Notes under the pieces: generated by a model
What the model saw: the letters and a program-made list of their open reading frames with translations, nothing else
What the model was told of the DNA's origin: nothing
The model's database searches: none
Shown here: piece after piece, positions 1 to 9,755 of the stretch
Numbering within the stretch: position 1 is the stretch's first letter
Layout: every line of letters begins with the position of its first letter
Position numbers and translations under genes: made by a program
NCBI RefSeq assembly: GCF_015711645.1
Contig: NZ_JABTEX010000003.1
Span: 868,001 to 932,000, forward strand
Reading direction: 5' to 3'
Length of the DNA stretch: 64,000 nt
From: Planomonospora sp. ID82291
GTDB taxonomy: Bacteria; Actinomycetota; Actinomycetes; Streptosporangiales; Streptosporangiaceae

Positions 1-624
1 CCGCTTGTCGTCCAGCACGCGCAGCGGGTTGATCTCGATCCGGGCCCGGGTGGGCTCGTCCAGGTCGAGGGCGCGCAGGAACTCCTGGAGCGCGGCGCGG
101 TAGGCGGGGCGGCACTCCTTGCAGCCCAGCGTGTTGAGCAGCAGCCGCACCCCGGTCAGGCCCAGGGCGGCGAAGCCGTCGGCGGCCAGCAGGATCAGCT
201 CGGCGTCCAGCGCCGGGTCCTCGGCCCCGAGGGCCTCGGCGCCGACCTGCGAGAAGTGCCGGTAGCGGCCCTTCTGCGCGCGCTCGTAGCGGAACTGGCT
301 CCCGGAGTACCAGAGCTTGACCGGGAGCTGCCCGTTGTGCAGGCCGTGCTGGAGGACGGCCCGCACGACCGGCGCGGTGCCCTCCGGGCGCAGCGTGATG
401 GAGCGCCCGCCCTTGTCGGTGAAGGTGTACATCTCCTTGGAGACGACGTCGGTCGACTCCCCGACGCCGCGGACGAACAGCGCGGTGTCCTCGAAGGTCG
501 GCGTCTCGATGTAGCCGTAGCCCGCGCGGCGGACCGGGGCGACGAGCGCCTCGCGCACGGCGAGGACCCGCTCGGAACGCGGTGGCAGCCAGTCGAAGGT
601 GCCCTTGGGCGCCTGGAAGCTCAT
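1..624 (-). CDS. hisS: Histidyl-tRNA synthetase, 5' part (cut by window edge)
   Basis: Charges tRNA-His with histidine in the cytoplasm. The first 208 codons are visible and the C-terminal half lies beyond the left edge. The product starts [15 protein letters not shown], the usual class II HisRS N-terminus. It then shows motif 2 ([20 protein letters not shown]) with the substrate-contacting Arg and Glu/Gln positions, and the TLRPEGT segment of the catalytic core. The ATG lies only 4 bp after the stop of the upstream hydrolase gene, so the two are probably one operon, as in mycobacteria (Rv2580c-Rv2581c). The frame is open without interruption to position 1. Identification is secure; full length cannot be judged. 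Confidence 0.96.
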   Translation of the reverse strand, partial: MSFQAPKGTFDWLPPRSERVLAVREALVAPVRRAGYGYIETPTFEDTALFVRGVGESTDVVSKEMYTFTDKGGRSITLRPEGTAPVVRAVLQHGLHNGQLPVKLWYSGSQFRYERAQKGRYRHFSQVGAEALGAEDPALDAELILLAADGFAALGLTGVRLLLNTLGCKECRPAYRAALQEFLRALDLDEPTRARIEINPLRVLDDKR

Positions 625-628
625 GGTG

Positions 629-1324
629 TCAGATTCCCCTGGTGGGACCGGCGAACGGGGCGGCCTCCGCGAGATACGGGTTGGTGGCGCGCTCGGTGCC
701 GATCGTGGTCTGTGGTCCGTGGCCGGGCAGGACCGCCGTGTCGTCCGGCAGCGGCAGGCACGTGGCCGCCAGGCTGCGCAGGATGGTCGGGTAGTCACCG
801 CCCGGGAGGTCGGTGCGGCCGATGGAGCCGGCGAACAGCAGGTCGCCCGAGAACATCACGTCCGGGATCTCGTCCGTGCGGGGCAGCCTGAACGTCACCG
901 ACCCCCTGGTATGGCCCGGCGTGTGGTCGACGGTGAGCTCCAGGCCGGCCAGGCGGAGCACCTCGCCGTCGGCGAGCTCGCGCACGTCGTCCGGCTCCGT
1001 GAAGGTCAGCCCGCCGAACAGCTGCTGCCGCGTCATCAGCGACAGTCCCTTGCCCGGATCGGAGAGCAGCTCGCGGTCCTCGGGATGGATCCACGCCGGC
1101 ACGTCCCGGGCACCGCAGACCGGGGCGACCGACCACATGTGGTCGAGGTGACCGTGCGTGACCAGCACGGCGACCGGCTTGAGCCGATGCTCGCGCAGCA
1201 CGTCGTCCAGGTCGCCGACGGCGTTCTGCCCCGGATCGACGATGACGCACTCCTCGCCGGCGGCGGGAGCGACGACGTAGCAGTTGGTCTGGAACGACCC
1301 TGCGGGAAAGCCGGCGATGAGCAT
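629..1324 (-). CDS. MBL-fold hydrolase, glyoxalase II-like
   Basis: Metallo-beta-lactamase-fold hydrolase of 231 residues, cytoplasmic, in the hydroxyacylglutathione hydrolase-like group; the true thioester substrate is unknown. The metal site is complete: HGHLDH at about residues 57-62, a later HTPGHT histidine, a bridging Asp in FSGDLLF, and the C-terminal PGHGP histidine. I chose the ATG at 1324 ([10 protein letters not shown]) because a GAGG element precedes it and the fold begins there; the frame stays open upstream but that stretch does not look coding. It lies directly upstream of hisS, the same arrangement as Rv2581c-hisS in M. tuberculosis, and is divergent from the cyclophilin gene. 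A glutathione substrate is unlikely because actinobacteria use mycothiol. Confidence 0.88.
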   Translation of the reverse strand: MLIAGFPAGSFQTNCYVVAPAAGEECVIVDPGQNAVGDLDDVLREHRLKPVAVLVTHGHLDHMWSVAPVCGARDVPAWIHPEDRELLSDPGKGLSLMTRQQLFGGLTFTEPDDVRELADGEVLRLAGLELTVDHTPGHTRGSVTFRLPRTDEIPDVMFSGDLLFAGSIGRTDLPGGDYPTILRSLAATCLPLPDDTAVLPGHGPQTTIGTERATNPYLAEAAPFAGPTRGI

Positions 1325-1472
1325 CTGCCTCAGCTGTCTCGTCAAGAATGCGGATGGGAATGTAACCGAAGGGTACCGGTGAGGGTCTGCGGGCTGCGAA
1401 TCATGACCCTCCGGCCGATACGATTCGCCCACCTCGATATCTGAACACTCCGGCACCCGGGAGGGCGAAGCG

Positions 1473-2315
1473 GTGAGCGGCAAGGACCGCCAGAAGCAAC
1501 TGGCTCGCGAGCACTACGAGCGGCAGCTGCAGCGACGGGCGGAGCGCGAGGCCAGGGCCAAGCGCATGACGATCATCGGAAGCAGCGTGGCCACCGTGGT
1601 GGTCGTGGGCGCCGTCGTCGCCGCGACCGTGCTGCTCGGAGGCGAGGACCCGGTCACTTCGGCGAGTCCGGAGCCCTCCGCGTCGGCGAGCTCGGCCGCG
1701 GCCGAGCCGACGGCCTTCGACCCGGCCACCGGCACCTGCGGCTACGTCGCCTCCTCCGGCGGCGCGGTCAAGGACGTCGGCACGCCCCCGGCCAAGGTGG
1801 ACACCTCCCCCAAGGCGATGACCCTGAAGACCAACCGGGGCGACATCGTCATCGAGCTGGACGCCGCCAAGACCCCCTGCACGGTCGGCTCCTTCGCCTT
1901 CCTGGCGGAGAAGGGCTACTTCGACGGGACCAAGTGCCACCGGCTGGGCTCCGAGCGGTTCCCGGTCCTGCAGTGCGGCGACCCGCTGGCCAAGGCCGAC
2001 GGCAAGGGCGCCGCCGACGGCAAGGGCGGCCCCGGATACCGTTTCGTGGACGAGAACCTCACCGGCGCCAAGTACACCCGCGGCGTGGTGGCCATGGCCA
2101 ACAGCGGTCCCGACACCAACGGCAGCCAGTTCTTCATCGTCTTCGGCGACGCCGGGCTGGGGCCGAACTACACGCCGTTCGGTACGGTTACCAAGGGTCT
2201 GGAGATCGTCGACAAGGTCAACAAGGGCGGTGTCATCGCTCCGGGAGAGGACGGCACCGGAGCCCCGAAGGAAACCGTTGAGATCAAAGACGTGACAATG
2301 TCATCCAAGAGCTGA
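1473..2315 (+). CDS. ppiB: Membrane-anchored peptidyl-prolyl cis-trans isomerase (cyclophilin)
   Basis: Cyclophilin of 280 residues that isomerises Xaa-Pro bonds, probably outside the membrane. A highly charged N-terminus (residues 1-31, Lys/Arg/Glu rich) is followed by one hydrophobic segment at about 33-56, an Ala/Ser/Pro linker, and the cyclophilin domain from about residue 110. Active-site signatures are CHRLGSE, LQCGDP and NGSQFFIVF. The variant around CHRL resembles the actinobacterial PpiB subgroup (Rv2582 in M. tuberculosis, also next to the hydrolase and rel genes). The GTG start follows a GGAGGGCGAAG ribosome-binding site. It is divergent from the MBL gene, about 148 bp apart, and is followed after 69 bp by the DUF349 gene. 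Confidence 0.93.
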   Translation: MSGKDRQKQLAREHYERQLQRRAEREARAKRMTIIGSSVATVVVVGAVVAATVLLGGEDPVTSASPEPSASASSAAAEPTAFDPATGTCGYVASSGGAVKDVGTPPAKVDTSPKAMTLKTNRGDIVIELDAAKTPCTVGSFAFLAEKGYFDGTKCHRLGSERFPVLQCGDPLAKADGKGAADGKGGPGYRFVDENLTGAKYTRGVVAMANSGPDTNGSQFFIVFGDAGLGPNYTPFGTVTKGLEIVDKVNKGGVIAPGEDGTGAPKETVEIKDVTMSSKS

Positions 2316-2384
2316 CGTAATACAACCAAACAGAATCCGGGACCGACGGTCCTGGGAGGGCTGATGAAAGTGCGGGAGGACACG

Positions 2385-3614
2385 GTGAGCACCGACCCGT
2401 GGGGCCGGGTAGACGACGACGGCACCGTCTACGTGCGTACGGCTGAGGGAGAGCGGGCCGTCGGGTCCTGGCAGGCCGGCGAACCGGAGGAGGCGCTCGC
2501 CTACTTCCGCCGCAAGTTCGACGAGCTGGCCGGGCAGGTCACCCTGCTGGAGCAGCGGGTCCGCGGCACCGACCTGCCCCCCGCCCAGGCCGAGGCGACG
2601 GTCGCCAAGCTCCGCGAGTCCATCACCGGCGCCCACGCCGTCGGCGATCTGGACGCGCTGCTCAAGCGGCTCGACGCCCTCACCGAACTGGTGGGGCAGC
2701 GCCGCGAGGAGGTCAAGGCCGCCCGCGAGGTGGCCCGTGCCGAGGCCAAGGCCGTCAAGGAGCGGATCGTCGCCGAGGCCGAGAGCGTGGCGGAGTCCAC
2801 CACCCACTGGAAGACGGGCGGCGAGCGCCTGCGCCAGCTGGTGGAGGAGTGGAAGGCCGCCGAGCGGATCGACCGGGTCACCGAGGCGGCGCTGTGGAAG
2901 CGCCTGTCGGCCGCCCGCACCGCCTTCGCCAAGCGCCGCAAGGTCTACTTCGCCGGCCTGGACGAGCAGCGCGAGGGCATCCGCTCCGCCAAGGAGCGGA
3001 TCGTCGCCGAGGCCGAGGCCCTGGCCTCCTCCACCGACTGGGGTCCCACCGCGTCGGCCTACCGTGAGCTGATGCGGCAGTGGAAGACGGCCGGCCGGGC
3101 CTCCCGCGAGGTCGAGGACGAGCTCTGGAACCGGTTCAAGGCCGCCCAGGACCAGTTCTTCCACGCCCGCTCCGCGGTCTTCGCCGAGCGGGACGCCTCG
3201 TTCGCGGCCAACGCCGAGGTCAAGGAGCAGCTCCTGGCCGAGGCCGAGCGGATCCTCCCGGTCACCGACGCCCGCGCCGCCCGGGCCGTCCTGCGCGGCA
3301 TCCTGGAGCGCTGGGAGGAGGCCGGCCCCGTCCCGCGCGAGCAGCGCGACCGGCTGGAGGGCGGGCTGCGCAAGGTCGACGACGCGGTCCGCAAGGCCGA
3401 GGAGGCGGAGTGGAAGCGCTCCAACCCCGAGGCCCGCGCCCGCGCCCAGACCACGGTGGACCAGCTCCGCAAGTCCATCGAGCAGTTGGAGGCCCGCCGG
3501 GCCAAGGCCTCCGCCGCCGGCAAGGACAAGGACGTCAAGGACGCCGAGGAGGCGCTGGCCGCCCGCCGCTCCTGGCTGGAGGAGGCCGAGCGCACGCTCG
3601 CCGAGTTCTCCTGA
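2385..3614 (+). CDS. DUF349 domain-containing coiled-coil protein
   Basis: Cytoplasmic protein of about 409 residues made mostly of charged helices. A short N-terminal part (WGRVDDDGTVYVRTAEGER) is followed by repeated DUF349 modules with the recurring pattern of a Trp-containing helix (W-KTGGER, W-KAAERI, LWNRF, W-KRS). The function is not established. I prefer GTG 2385 because homologues begin with S-DPWGRVD and GGGAGGA lies just upstream; an in-frame ATG at 2364, also with GGGAGGG ahead of it, would add seven residues. Actinobacterial relatives sit at the same spot next to rel. The gene ends at a strong hairpin shared with the convergent rel gene. Confidence 0.88.
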   Translation: MSTDPWGRVDDDGTVYVRTAEGERAVGSWQAGEPEEALAYFRRKFDELAGQVTLLEQRVRGTDLPPAQAEATVAKLRESITGAHAVGDLDALLKRLDALTELVGQRREEVKAAREVARAEAKAVKERIVAEAESVAESTTHWKTGGERLRQLVEEWKAAERIDRVTEAALWKRLSAARTAFAKRRKVYFAGLDEQREGIRSAKERIVAEAEALASSTDWGPTASAYRELMRQWKTAGRASREVEDELWNRFKAAQDQFFHARSAVFAERDASFAANAEVKEQLLAEAERILPVTDARAARAVLRGILERWEEAGPVPREQRDRLEGGLRKVDDAVRKAEEAEWKRSNPEARARAQTTVDQLRKSIEQLEARRAKASAAGKDKDVKDAEEALAARRSWLEEAERTLAEFS

Positions 3615-3626
3615 CCGGCTGAACCC

Positions 3627-3665
3627 GACCGGGGACGCGTCCTGCCGCAGGACGCGTCCCCGGTC
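3627..3665. terminator. Bidirectional hairpin terminator between DUF349 gene and rel
   Basis: A perfect 17-bp inverted repeat (left arm 3627-3643, right arm 3649-3665) with a 5-base loop GCCGC lies between two convergent genes. There is no T tract, which is usual for actinobacterial terminators. The remaining 150 bp up to the rel stop codon show only GC-rich sequence with loose repeats of tccgg/ggcgggctcgg. Confidence 0.8.
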
Positions 3666-3817
3666 CGTCTTCCGGCCGGGGCGGCCCCCTGTCCGGACCT
3701 TCCTGGAGTCTCGGCGGGCTCGGGACCATCCCCCGTCCGGACCCTCGGCGGGCTCGGAACGGGTTTCCGTCCGGGGCGGGGGCTCCGACCGCCTCCGTCG
3801 CCGGCGGGCGCCGTCCG

Positions 3818-6178
3818 TCAGGACCCGGCGCCGCTCACCCGGTAGACGTCGTAGACGCCCTGGATGTTGCGGACGGCCTTCAGGACGTGGCCCAGGTGCT
3901 TGGGGTCGCCCATCTCGAAGGTGAACTTGCTGATCGCGACCCGGTCGCGGGAGGTCGTCACCGACGCCGACAGGATGTTCACGTGCTGGTCGGACAGGGT
4001 CCGCGTGACGTCCGACAGCAGGCGGGGACGGTCCAGGGCCTCCACCTGGATGGCGACGAGGAAGACCGAGTCGTCCCCGGGCGACCAGGCGACCTGCACC
4101 AGGCGGTCGGGCTCGGAGCGGAGCTGCTCCACGTTGGGGCAGTTGCTGCGGTGCACCGACACGCCGTGCCCGCGGGTGACGAAGCCGACGATCTCGTCGC
4201 CGGGGACCGGGGTGCAGCAGCGCGAGAGCCGTACCCAGACGTCGGAGTCGCCGGCGACCACCACGCCCGCGCCGCCGCCGCCCGCGCGGGGACGGCCGCG
4301 CAGCTTCGTCGGGACCGCCGTCTCGGCGATGTCCTCCTCGGCGCCCTCCACGCCCCCGATGGACTGCACCAGCTTCTGCACGACCGTCTGGGCGGCCGTG
4401 TGGCCCTCTCCGACGGCCGCGTACAGCGAGGAGACGTCCGGGTAGCGCAGCTCCCTGGCGAGCGTCAGCAGGGACTCTCCGGACATCAGGCGCTGCAGCG
4501 GCAGCCCCTGCTTGCGCATGGCGCGGCCGATGGCCTCCTTGCCCGCCTCGATCGCGGTCTCGCGGCGCTCCTTGGAGAACCACTGACGGATCTTGTTGCG
4601 GGCCCGGCCGGACTTGACGAACTTCAGCCAGTCGCGGGACGGGCCCGCGTCGGGCGACTTGGAGGTGAAGATCTCGACGGTGTCGCCGTTGCTCAGCCGG
4701 GACTCCAGCGGCACCAGGCGGCCGTTGACCCGGGCGCCGACGCAGCGGTGGCCGACCTCGGTGTGCACGGCGTAGGCGAAGTCGACCGGGGTCGCGCCCT
4801 CCGGCAGGGCCATGACCTGGCCCCGGGGGGTGAAGACGTAGACCTCGGAGACCGACAGGTCGAAGCGGAGCGACTCCAGGAACTCGCCCGGGTCGGCGGT
4901 CTCCTTCTGCCAGTCCAGGAGCTGGCGGAGCCAGGCCATGTCGCCGGCGCTCTTCAGCTTCGTGCCCGCCGGCCCGGAGGAGTTCATCTCCTCCTTGTAC
5001 TTCCAGTGCGCGGCGACGCCGTACTCGGAGCGGTGGTGCATGGCGTGGGTGCGGATCTGCAGCTCCACCGGCTTGCCCTCGGGACCGATCACCGTGGTGT
5101 GCAGCGACTGGTACATGTTGAACTTGGGCATCGCGATGTAGTCCTTGAACCGGCCCGGCACCGGGTTCCACCGCGCGTGGATCGTTCCGAGGGCGGCGTA
5201 GCAGTCGCGGACCGTGTCCACCAGCACCCGGATGCCGACCAGGTCGTAGATGTCGTCGAACGCGACGTCGCGCGCGATCATCTTCTGGTAGACCGAGTAG
5301 TAGTGCTTGGGCCGGCCCTTGACCACCGCGCGGATCTTCGCCTCCCGCAGGTCGGCGAAGACCTTCTCGATGACCTCCTGCAGGAACAGGTCCCTGCGCG
5401 GGGCCCGCTCCGAGACCATCCGGGCGATCTCGTCGTAGCGCTTGGGGTAGAGCATGGCGAACGCGAGGTCCTCCAGCTCCCACTTGATCGTGTTCATCCC
5501 CAGCCGGTGGGCGAGCGGCGCGAAGATCTCCAGCGTCTCGCGGGACTTCTGCTGCCGCTTGTGCTCCGGCAGGTAGCGCATGGTGCGCATGTTGTGCAGC
5601 CGGTCGGCGAGCTTGATGATCAGCACCCGGATGTCGCGGGACATCGCGACGACCATCTTGCGCACGGTCTCGGCCTGGGCGGCGTCGCCGAACTTGACCT
5701 TGTCGAGCTTGGTCACGCCGTCGACCAGCAGCGCGATGTTGTCGCCGAAGTCGGCCCGCAGCTCGTCCAGGCCGTAGGCGGTGTCCTCGACGGTGTCGTG
5801 CAGCAGCGCCGCGCAGAGCGTCTCGTCGTCGGTGCCCAGCTCGGCCAGGATCGTCGCCACGGCCAGCGGGTGGGTGATGTACGGATCACCGCTCTTGCGC
5901 TTCTGATCGCGGTGGTGGTAGGCCGCCACGTCGTAGGCGCGCTCGATCAGCCGCAGGTCCGCCTTCGGATGGGTCGCGCGGACCGTGCGGAACAGCGGCT
6001 CAAGAACCGGGTTCATGGCGCCACCCCATTGCCCCCCAAAGCGGGCGAGCCTCCGCCGCACCGCCGGTTTCTCCTCGGTGGCTCCGGACATGGCGGAACC
6101 GGCGTCGACTGCCGGGACGGCCATCTCGGAACCGCCTTCGCCGGCGGTCACGTCGGGCACGACCACATCACGGGGCAC
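3818..6178 (-). CDS. relA: Bifunctional (p)ppGpp synthetase/hydrolase (Rel)
   Basis: Makes and degrades the stringent-response alarmone (p)ppGpp. The 786 residues fit the long RelA/SpoT family. An N-terminal HD hydrolase domain carries LLHDTVEDT (His127-Asp128) and an upstream metal His in YITHP. The synthetase domain includes [10 protein letters not shown] and [12 protein letters not shown] domain follows ([24 protein letters not shown]), then a zinc-finger-like region with [10 protein letters not shown] and a C-terminal ACT domain ([17 protein letters not shown]). Both catalytic halves look intact, so it should be bifunctional like actinobacterial Rel. The GTG start at 6178 follows GAGGAG with a 6-base spacer. 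It lies 75 bp downstream of apt on the same strand, the usual actinobacterial order. Confidence 0.96.
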   Translation of the reverse strand: MPRDVVVPDVTAGEGGSEMAVPAVDAGSAMSGATEEKPAVRRRLARFGGQWGGAMNPVLEPLFRTVRATHPKADLRLIERAYDVAAYHHRDQKRKSGDPYITHPLAVATILAELGTDDETLCAALLHDTVEDTAYGLDELRADFGDNIALLVDGVTKLDKVKFGDAAQAETVRKMVVAMSRDIRVLIIKLADRLHNMRTMRYLPEHKRQQKSRETLEIFAPLAHRLGMNTIKWELEDLAFAMLYPKRYDEIARMVSERAPRRDLFLQEVIEKVFADLREAKIRAVVKGRPKHYYSVYQKMIARDVAFDDIYDLVGIRVLVDTVRDCYAALGTIHARWNPVPGRFKDYIAMPKFNMYQSLHTTVIGPEGKPVELQIRTHAMHHRSEYGVAAHWKYKEEMNSSGPAGTKLKSAGDMAWLRQLLDWQKETADPGEFLESLRFDLSVSEVYVFTPRGQVMALPEGATPVDFAYAVHTEVGHRCVGARVNGRLVPLESRLSNGDTVEIFTSKSPDAGPSRDWLKFVKSGRARNKIRQWFSKERRETAIEAGKEAIGRAMRKQGLPLQRLMSGESLLTLARELRYPDVSSLYAAVGEGHTAAQTVVQKLVQSIGGVEGAEEDIAETAVPTKLRGRPRAGGGGAGVVVAGDSDVWVRLSRCCTPVPGDEIVGFVTRGHGVSVHRSNCPNVEQLRSEPDRLVQVAWSPGDDSVFLVAIQVEALDRPRLLSDVTRTLSDQHVNILSASVTTSRDRVAISKFTFEMGDPKHLGHVLKAVRNIQGVYDVYRVSGAGS

Positions 6179-6253
6179 TCAGACTCCTCGCGTTCGAGTC
6201 CAGATCCCTCAGTGTATCCAGACCTGCACGGGTACTTCCCCGGGTGGGGTGGA

Positions 6254-6772
6254 TCAGACGACCACGAGGGGGTGGAGTGCCACCCCGTCGAGCCGCTCGC
6301 GGCCCTTGAGGAAGGCCAGTTCCATCAGCACGGCGACGGCCACGACCTCGGCCCCCGTCCTGCGGACCAGCTCCACCGTCGCGCGCGCCGTGCCCCCCGT
6401 GGCCAGCACGTCGTCGACGATCAGGACCCGGTCGCCGGGGGCGAACGCGTCCCGGTGAACCTCGACGACCGCGGAGCCGTACTCCAGATCGTAGGACGCC
6501 TCGAAGGTCTCGGAGGGCAGCTTGCCCTTCTTGCGCACCGGGACGAACCCGGCACGGGCCTTGTACGCCGCGGGGGCGCCCAGGATGAACCCCCGCGCCT
6601 CGATTCCGACGATCTTGTCCACCTCGTGCAGCCCCGCCAGCTCGTCCGTCACCGCGGCGAACGCCCCGGGGTCGGCGAGCAGCGGGGTGATGTCCTTGAA
6701 CACCACCCCCGGCTGCGGGTAGTCGGGCACGTCGCGGATCCGGTCCAGGATCAACCGGCTCAGGTCACTCAT
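6254..6772 (-). CDS. apt: Adenine phosphoribosyltransferase
   Basis: Purine salvage enzyme converting adenine and PRPP to AMP in the cytoplasm. The 172 residues match the family length. The PRPP-binding motif VLIVDDVLATGGT is at about residues 116-128. The N-terminal VPDYPQPGVVFKDITPLL and the GIEARGFILG segment are both typical. It lies between secF and rel in the conserved actinobacterial order. Because a strong intrinsic terminator separates it from secF, apt probably has its own promoter in the short gap 6773-6818 or depends on read-through. Confidence 0.96.
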   Translation of the reverse strand: MSDLSRLILDRIRDVPDYPQPGVVFKDITPLLADPGAFAAVTDELAGLHEVDKIVGIEARGFILGAPAAYKARAGFVPVRKKGKLPSETFEASYDLEYGSAVVEVHRDAFAPGDRVLIVDDVLATGGTARATVELVRRTGAEVVAVAVLMELAFLKGRERLDGVALHPLVVV

Positions 6773-6818
6773 GATCCACCTTGCGGGAGAGGCGCCTCTG
6801 GCGAGGACGGGGAGAAAA

Positions 6819-6853
6819 CGCCTCCGCCCCCCGCGGATCGGGGGGCGGAGGCG
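6819..6853 (-). terminator. Intrinsic terminator after secF
   Basis: A perfect 15-bp GC-rich stem (6819-6833 and 6839-6853, loop of 5) is followed on the minus strand by a TTTT run, the classical rho-independent form. It starts only 16 bp after the secF stop and should end the yajC-secD-secF transcript before apt. Confidence 0.85.
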
Positions 6854-6868
6854 CGGTCGCGTACGGGT

Positions 6869-7903
6869 CTACTTCTTCCTGCGCTTGTCGCCGGCGGGCC
6901 CGGCGCCGTTGGCCGCGCCGGCGGCCACCGGCTGGCGTCCGGCCTTGGCGCCGGCCCCGCCCGTGGCGGCGAGCCTGCGGGCGATCGCCTGGTAGCGCGG
7001 CTCGCGCTCCTTCAGCGTCACCAGCAGCGGCGTCGCCACGCACAGCGAGGAGTAGGTGCCGACGATCATGCCGACGAACAGTGCCAGCGACAGGTCCTTC
7101 AGCGTGCCCGCGCCGAACAGCGTGGTGCCGATGAACAGGATCGCCGCCACCGGCAGGATCGCCACCAGGGTGGTGTTCAGCGAGCGGATCAGCGTGTGGT
7201 TCAGCGCGTCGTTGGCGGCCTGGGTGTAGGTGACCTTCGAGGTCGTGCCGAGCTTGGCGGTGACCTCCTTGATCATGTCGAACACGACGACCGCGTCGTA
7301 CAGCGAGTAGCCGAGGATCGTCAGGAAGCCCAGCAGGGTCGCCGGGGTGACCTCGAAACCGGACCACGCGTAGACGCCCGCGGTGATCACCAGGTCGTGG
7401 AGCAGCGCCACGATGGCGGCCAGCGCCATCTTCCACTCGAAGGCCATCGTCAGGTACAGGATGATCGCCAGCATGAAGACGATCAGGCCGACGACCGCCT
7501 TGTCGGCGACCTGGCCGCCCCAGGAGGCGCCGATCACCTGGAGGGTGACCTCGTTCTGCCGGAGGCCGAAGTCCTCGGCGGCGGCCTTCTGGACCTCGGT
7601 CACCTTGGCGGCGGGCAGGCTCTCGGTGGTGACCCGCCAGCCGTTGTTGGTCTGCTGCACGATGACCTGGTGGGCCCCGGCGTCGCTGAAGGTGCCGCGG
7701 ACCTGTTCGATGTTCGCCGCCGGCGCCTTGAAGGAGAACACCGACCCGCCCCTGAACTCCACGCCCAGGTTCAGGCCGTTGACCAGCAGGCCTGCGAAGG
7801 AGACGACCAGCAGGAAGGCGGACAGGCCGTACCAGAGCTTCTGCTTGCCGACGAAGTCGACGTTGGTCTCGCCCCGGTACAGACGGCTTACGAGGCCGGC
7901 CAT
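6869..7903 (-). CDS. secF: Protein translocase subunit SecF
   Basis: Membrane partner of SecD that uses the proton gradient to pull exported proteins through SecYEG. About 344 residues: TM1 near residues 20-40, a periplasmic-side domain (LGVEFRGGSVFSFKAP), then five hydrophobic segments, with GWSGFEVTPATLLGFLTILGYS-type TM4 sequence and the conserved VYDAVVVFD-like segment (SLYDAVVVFD). The C-terminus is basic and Gly/Ala rich. Two adjacent ATGs are possible; ATG 7903 is better spaced from AGGAGG than ATG 7906. Either way it overlaps the secD stop, implying translational coupling. Confidence 0.95.
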   Translation of the reverse strand: MAGLVSRLYRGETNVDFVGKQKLWYGLSAFLLVVSFAGLLVNGLNLGVEFRGGSVFSFKAPAANIEQVRGTFSDAGAHQVIVQQTNNGWRVTTESLPAAKVTEVQKAAAEDFGLRQNEVTLQVIGASWGGQVADKAVVGLIVFMLAIILYLTMAFEWKMALAAIVALLHDLVITAGVYAWSGFEVTPATLLGFLTILGYSLYDAVVVFDMIKEVTAKLGTTSKVTYTQAANDALNHTLIRSLNTTLVAILPVAAILFIGTTLFGAGTLKDLSLALFVGMIVGTYSSLCVATPLLVTLKEREPRYQAIARRLAATGGAGAKAGRQPVAAGAANGAGPAGDKRRKK

Positions 7904-9708
7904 CATGCCTCCTGCGGAACGGTGGTGGAGCCGGCGGACGGTCCGATGCTCATGCGCTCGGCGTCCAGGCCGGAGAGCGGGTGGCCCTTGGCGAAGAACT
8001 TCAGGCGCGCCAGCAGGGCGACGAACGGCTTGGTGAACATGAACACCACGACGATGTCGATGAGGGTGGTCAGGCCCATCGCGAACGCGAACCCGGCCAC
8101 GCCGCCGACCGCCAGGAAGTACAGCACCAGGGCGGCGATGAACATGACCGCGTCGGCGATCAGGATCGTGCGCCGGGCGCGGACCCAGGCGACCTCGACG
8201 GCCGAGCGCAGCGTGCGCCGGCCCTCCTTCATCTCGTCGCGGATGCGCTCGAAGTAGACGATGAACGAGTCCGCGGTGATGCCGATCGAGACGATCAGGC
8301 CGATGATGTGCGGGAGCGAGAGGCGGAAGCCCGCGAAGTGGCCGAGCAGCACCACCGACTGGTAGGTCAGCACCGAGGCGACCACGAGGCTGAGCACCGA
8401 GACGACGCCCAGCCCGCGGTAGTAGATCATCGAGTAGACCAGCACGAGGCCGAGGCCGATGGCGCCGGCGATGAGACCGCCGCGCAGCTGGTCGGCGCCG
8501 AGGGTGGAGGAGACCTCCTCGATCGAGCTCTTCTCGAACTTCAGCGGGAGCGCGCCGTACTTGAGCTGGTTGGCCAGCTCGGTGGCGGTCACCTGGGTGA
8601 AGCTGCCGGAGATCTGCGCGCGACCGCCGGTGATGGGCTCCTGGATGACCGGCGCGGAGATCACCACGCCGTCCAGGACCATGGCGACCTGGTTGCGGGG
8701 GGCCTCGGAGTTGAAGGCCGTGGTGGTGACCTTGGACCACTGGTCCGGTCCCTGGCCCTTGAAGGAGAGCTGGACGAGCCACTCGCCGGTGCTCGGCTCC
8801 ACGCCCGAGGTGGCGCTGTCGATGGCGGTGCCGGTCACGGCCGCCTTCTCCAGGATGTACTTGGCGCTGCCGTCCTGGTCGCAGCCGACGAACTGCTTGT
8901 TCGGGTCGTCCTGGGCGCCCTGGCCCTTGTCCTTCGTGGAGCAGTCGAGCTCCTGGAACTGCTTGAGCACCGCCGGGTCGATCCCGGTGGTGTCGACGCC
9001 CGCCAGCGGGTCCTCGGGAGCGGCGCTCCCGCTCGGCGCGGCCGACGGGGCGGCGGAGGGGCTCGCCGTGCCCGTCGCGGAACCGGTCGCCTTGCCGGTC
9101 GCCCGGCCGGTCGGCTCGGCCTTCTTCGGTGCGGCCGAGGCGGCGGGGGTGGCGGCGGGGCTCGGGTTGGTCAGCGCCTCCGACAGACCGCGTCCCGCCG
9201 GGGAGCCGCTCGGGCTCGGCTCGGCGGTCACCGACGGCTTCGGCGTGCTCTGGCCGGTGGCCGCGGGCGAACCGGACGGAGCCGGCGTCGGCGCCTGGGT
9301 GGGCATCTCGCCCGGCGGCTGGGGCGACCCGGCCGCGATCGCCAGCACCTGGCGGAATCTCAGCTCGGCGGTCGTACCGACCAGCTTGACGACCTCCTCC
9401 TGGCCGGCGCCCGGAACGGAGATGACGATGTTGTCACCGGCTCTGGCCACCTCGGCGTCGGAGATGCCGCTGCCGTTCACCCGGTCGCGGATGATGTTCA
9501 CGGCCAGGTCCAGGCTCTCCTCGGAGGGAGCGCCGCCGTTCGGGGTGATGGGCGACAGCGTCACTGTCGTGCCGCCGGCGAGGTCGAGGCCGTATTCGGG
9601 GGTGTACGCCCTGTTGAGGAACATCACCCCGCCCATGGCGAGAATGATCGCCAGAAGCAGCAGGAGCACGCGTCCCGGTCTGCTCTGGCCGCTGGTCGGT
9701 CGGGCCAC
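7903..9708 (-). CDS. secD: Protein translocase subunit SecD
   Basis: Large subunit of the SecDF export motor, 601 residues. TM1 lies at about 13-31, followed by YGLDLAGGTTV and the P1 base. A long low-complexity Pro/Ala/Ser/Thr stretch at about residues 135-230 has repeated S-P-S-G-S and PTGRATGKATGSATG; such insertions are common in actinobacterial SecD. Then come the ISGSFT region and the TM2-6 bundle with LPHIIGLIVSIGITADSFIV, where the Asp of the ITADS segment is typical of the proton pathway. It overlaps secF and lies 47 bp after yajC. Confidence 0.96.
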   Translation of the reverse strand: MARPTSGQSRPGRVLLLLLAIILAMGGVMFLNRAYTPEYGLDLAGGTTVTLSPITPNGGAPSEESLDLAVNIIRDRVNGSGISDAEVARAGDNIVISVPGAGQEEVVKLVGTTAELRFRQVLAIAAGSPQPPGEMPTQAPTPAPSGSPAATGQSTPKPSVTAEPSPSGSPAGRGLSEALTNPSPAATPAASAAPKKAEPTGRATGKATGSATGTASPSAAPSAAPSGSAAPEDPLAGVDTTGIDPAVLKQFQELDCSTKDKGQGAQDDPNKQFVGCDQDGSAKYILEKAAVTGTAIDSATSGVEPSTGEWLVQLSFKGQGPDQWSKVTTTAFNSEAPRNQVAMVLDGVVISAPVIQEPITGGRAQISGSFTQVTATELANQLKYGALPLKFEKSSIEEVSSTLGADQLRGGLIAGAIGLGLVLVYSMIYYRGLGVVSVLSLVVASVLTYQSVVLLGHFAGFRLSLPHIIGLIVSIGITADSFIVYFERIRDEMKEGRRTLRSAVEVAWVRARRTILIADAVMFIAALVLYFLAVGGVAGFAFAMGLTTLIDIVVVFMFTKPFVALLARLKFFAKGHPLSGLDAERMSIGPSAGSTTVPQEA

Positions 9709-9755
9709 TGGTCGTCAGTTCTTTCGGTTATAGGGGATGAGGCGGTGAACTGCGC

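Noticed and set aside
2301-5483. A long minus-strand frame covering the DUF349 gene and part of rel
   Set aside because: Arg/Pro/Gly-rich shadow frame; it crosses a strong terminator and two convergent real genes.
3887-8257. A 4.4-kb open frame on the plus strand opposite rel, apt and secF
   Set aside because: Translation is low-complexity His/Asp/Arg/Gly typical of antisense GC-rich DNA; rel, apt and secF are certain on the other strand.
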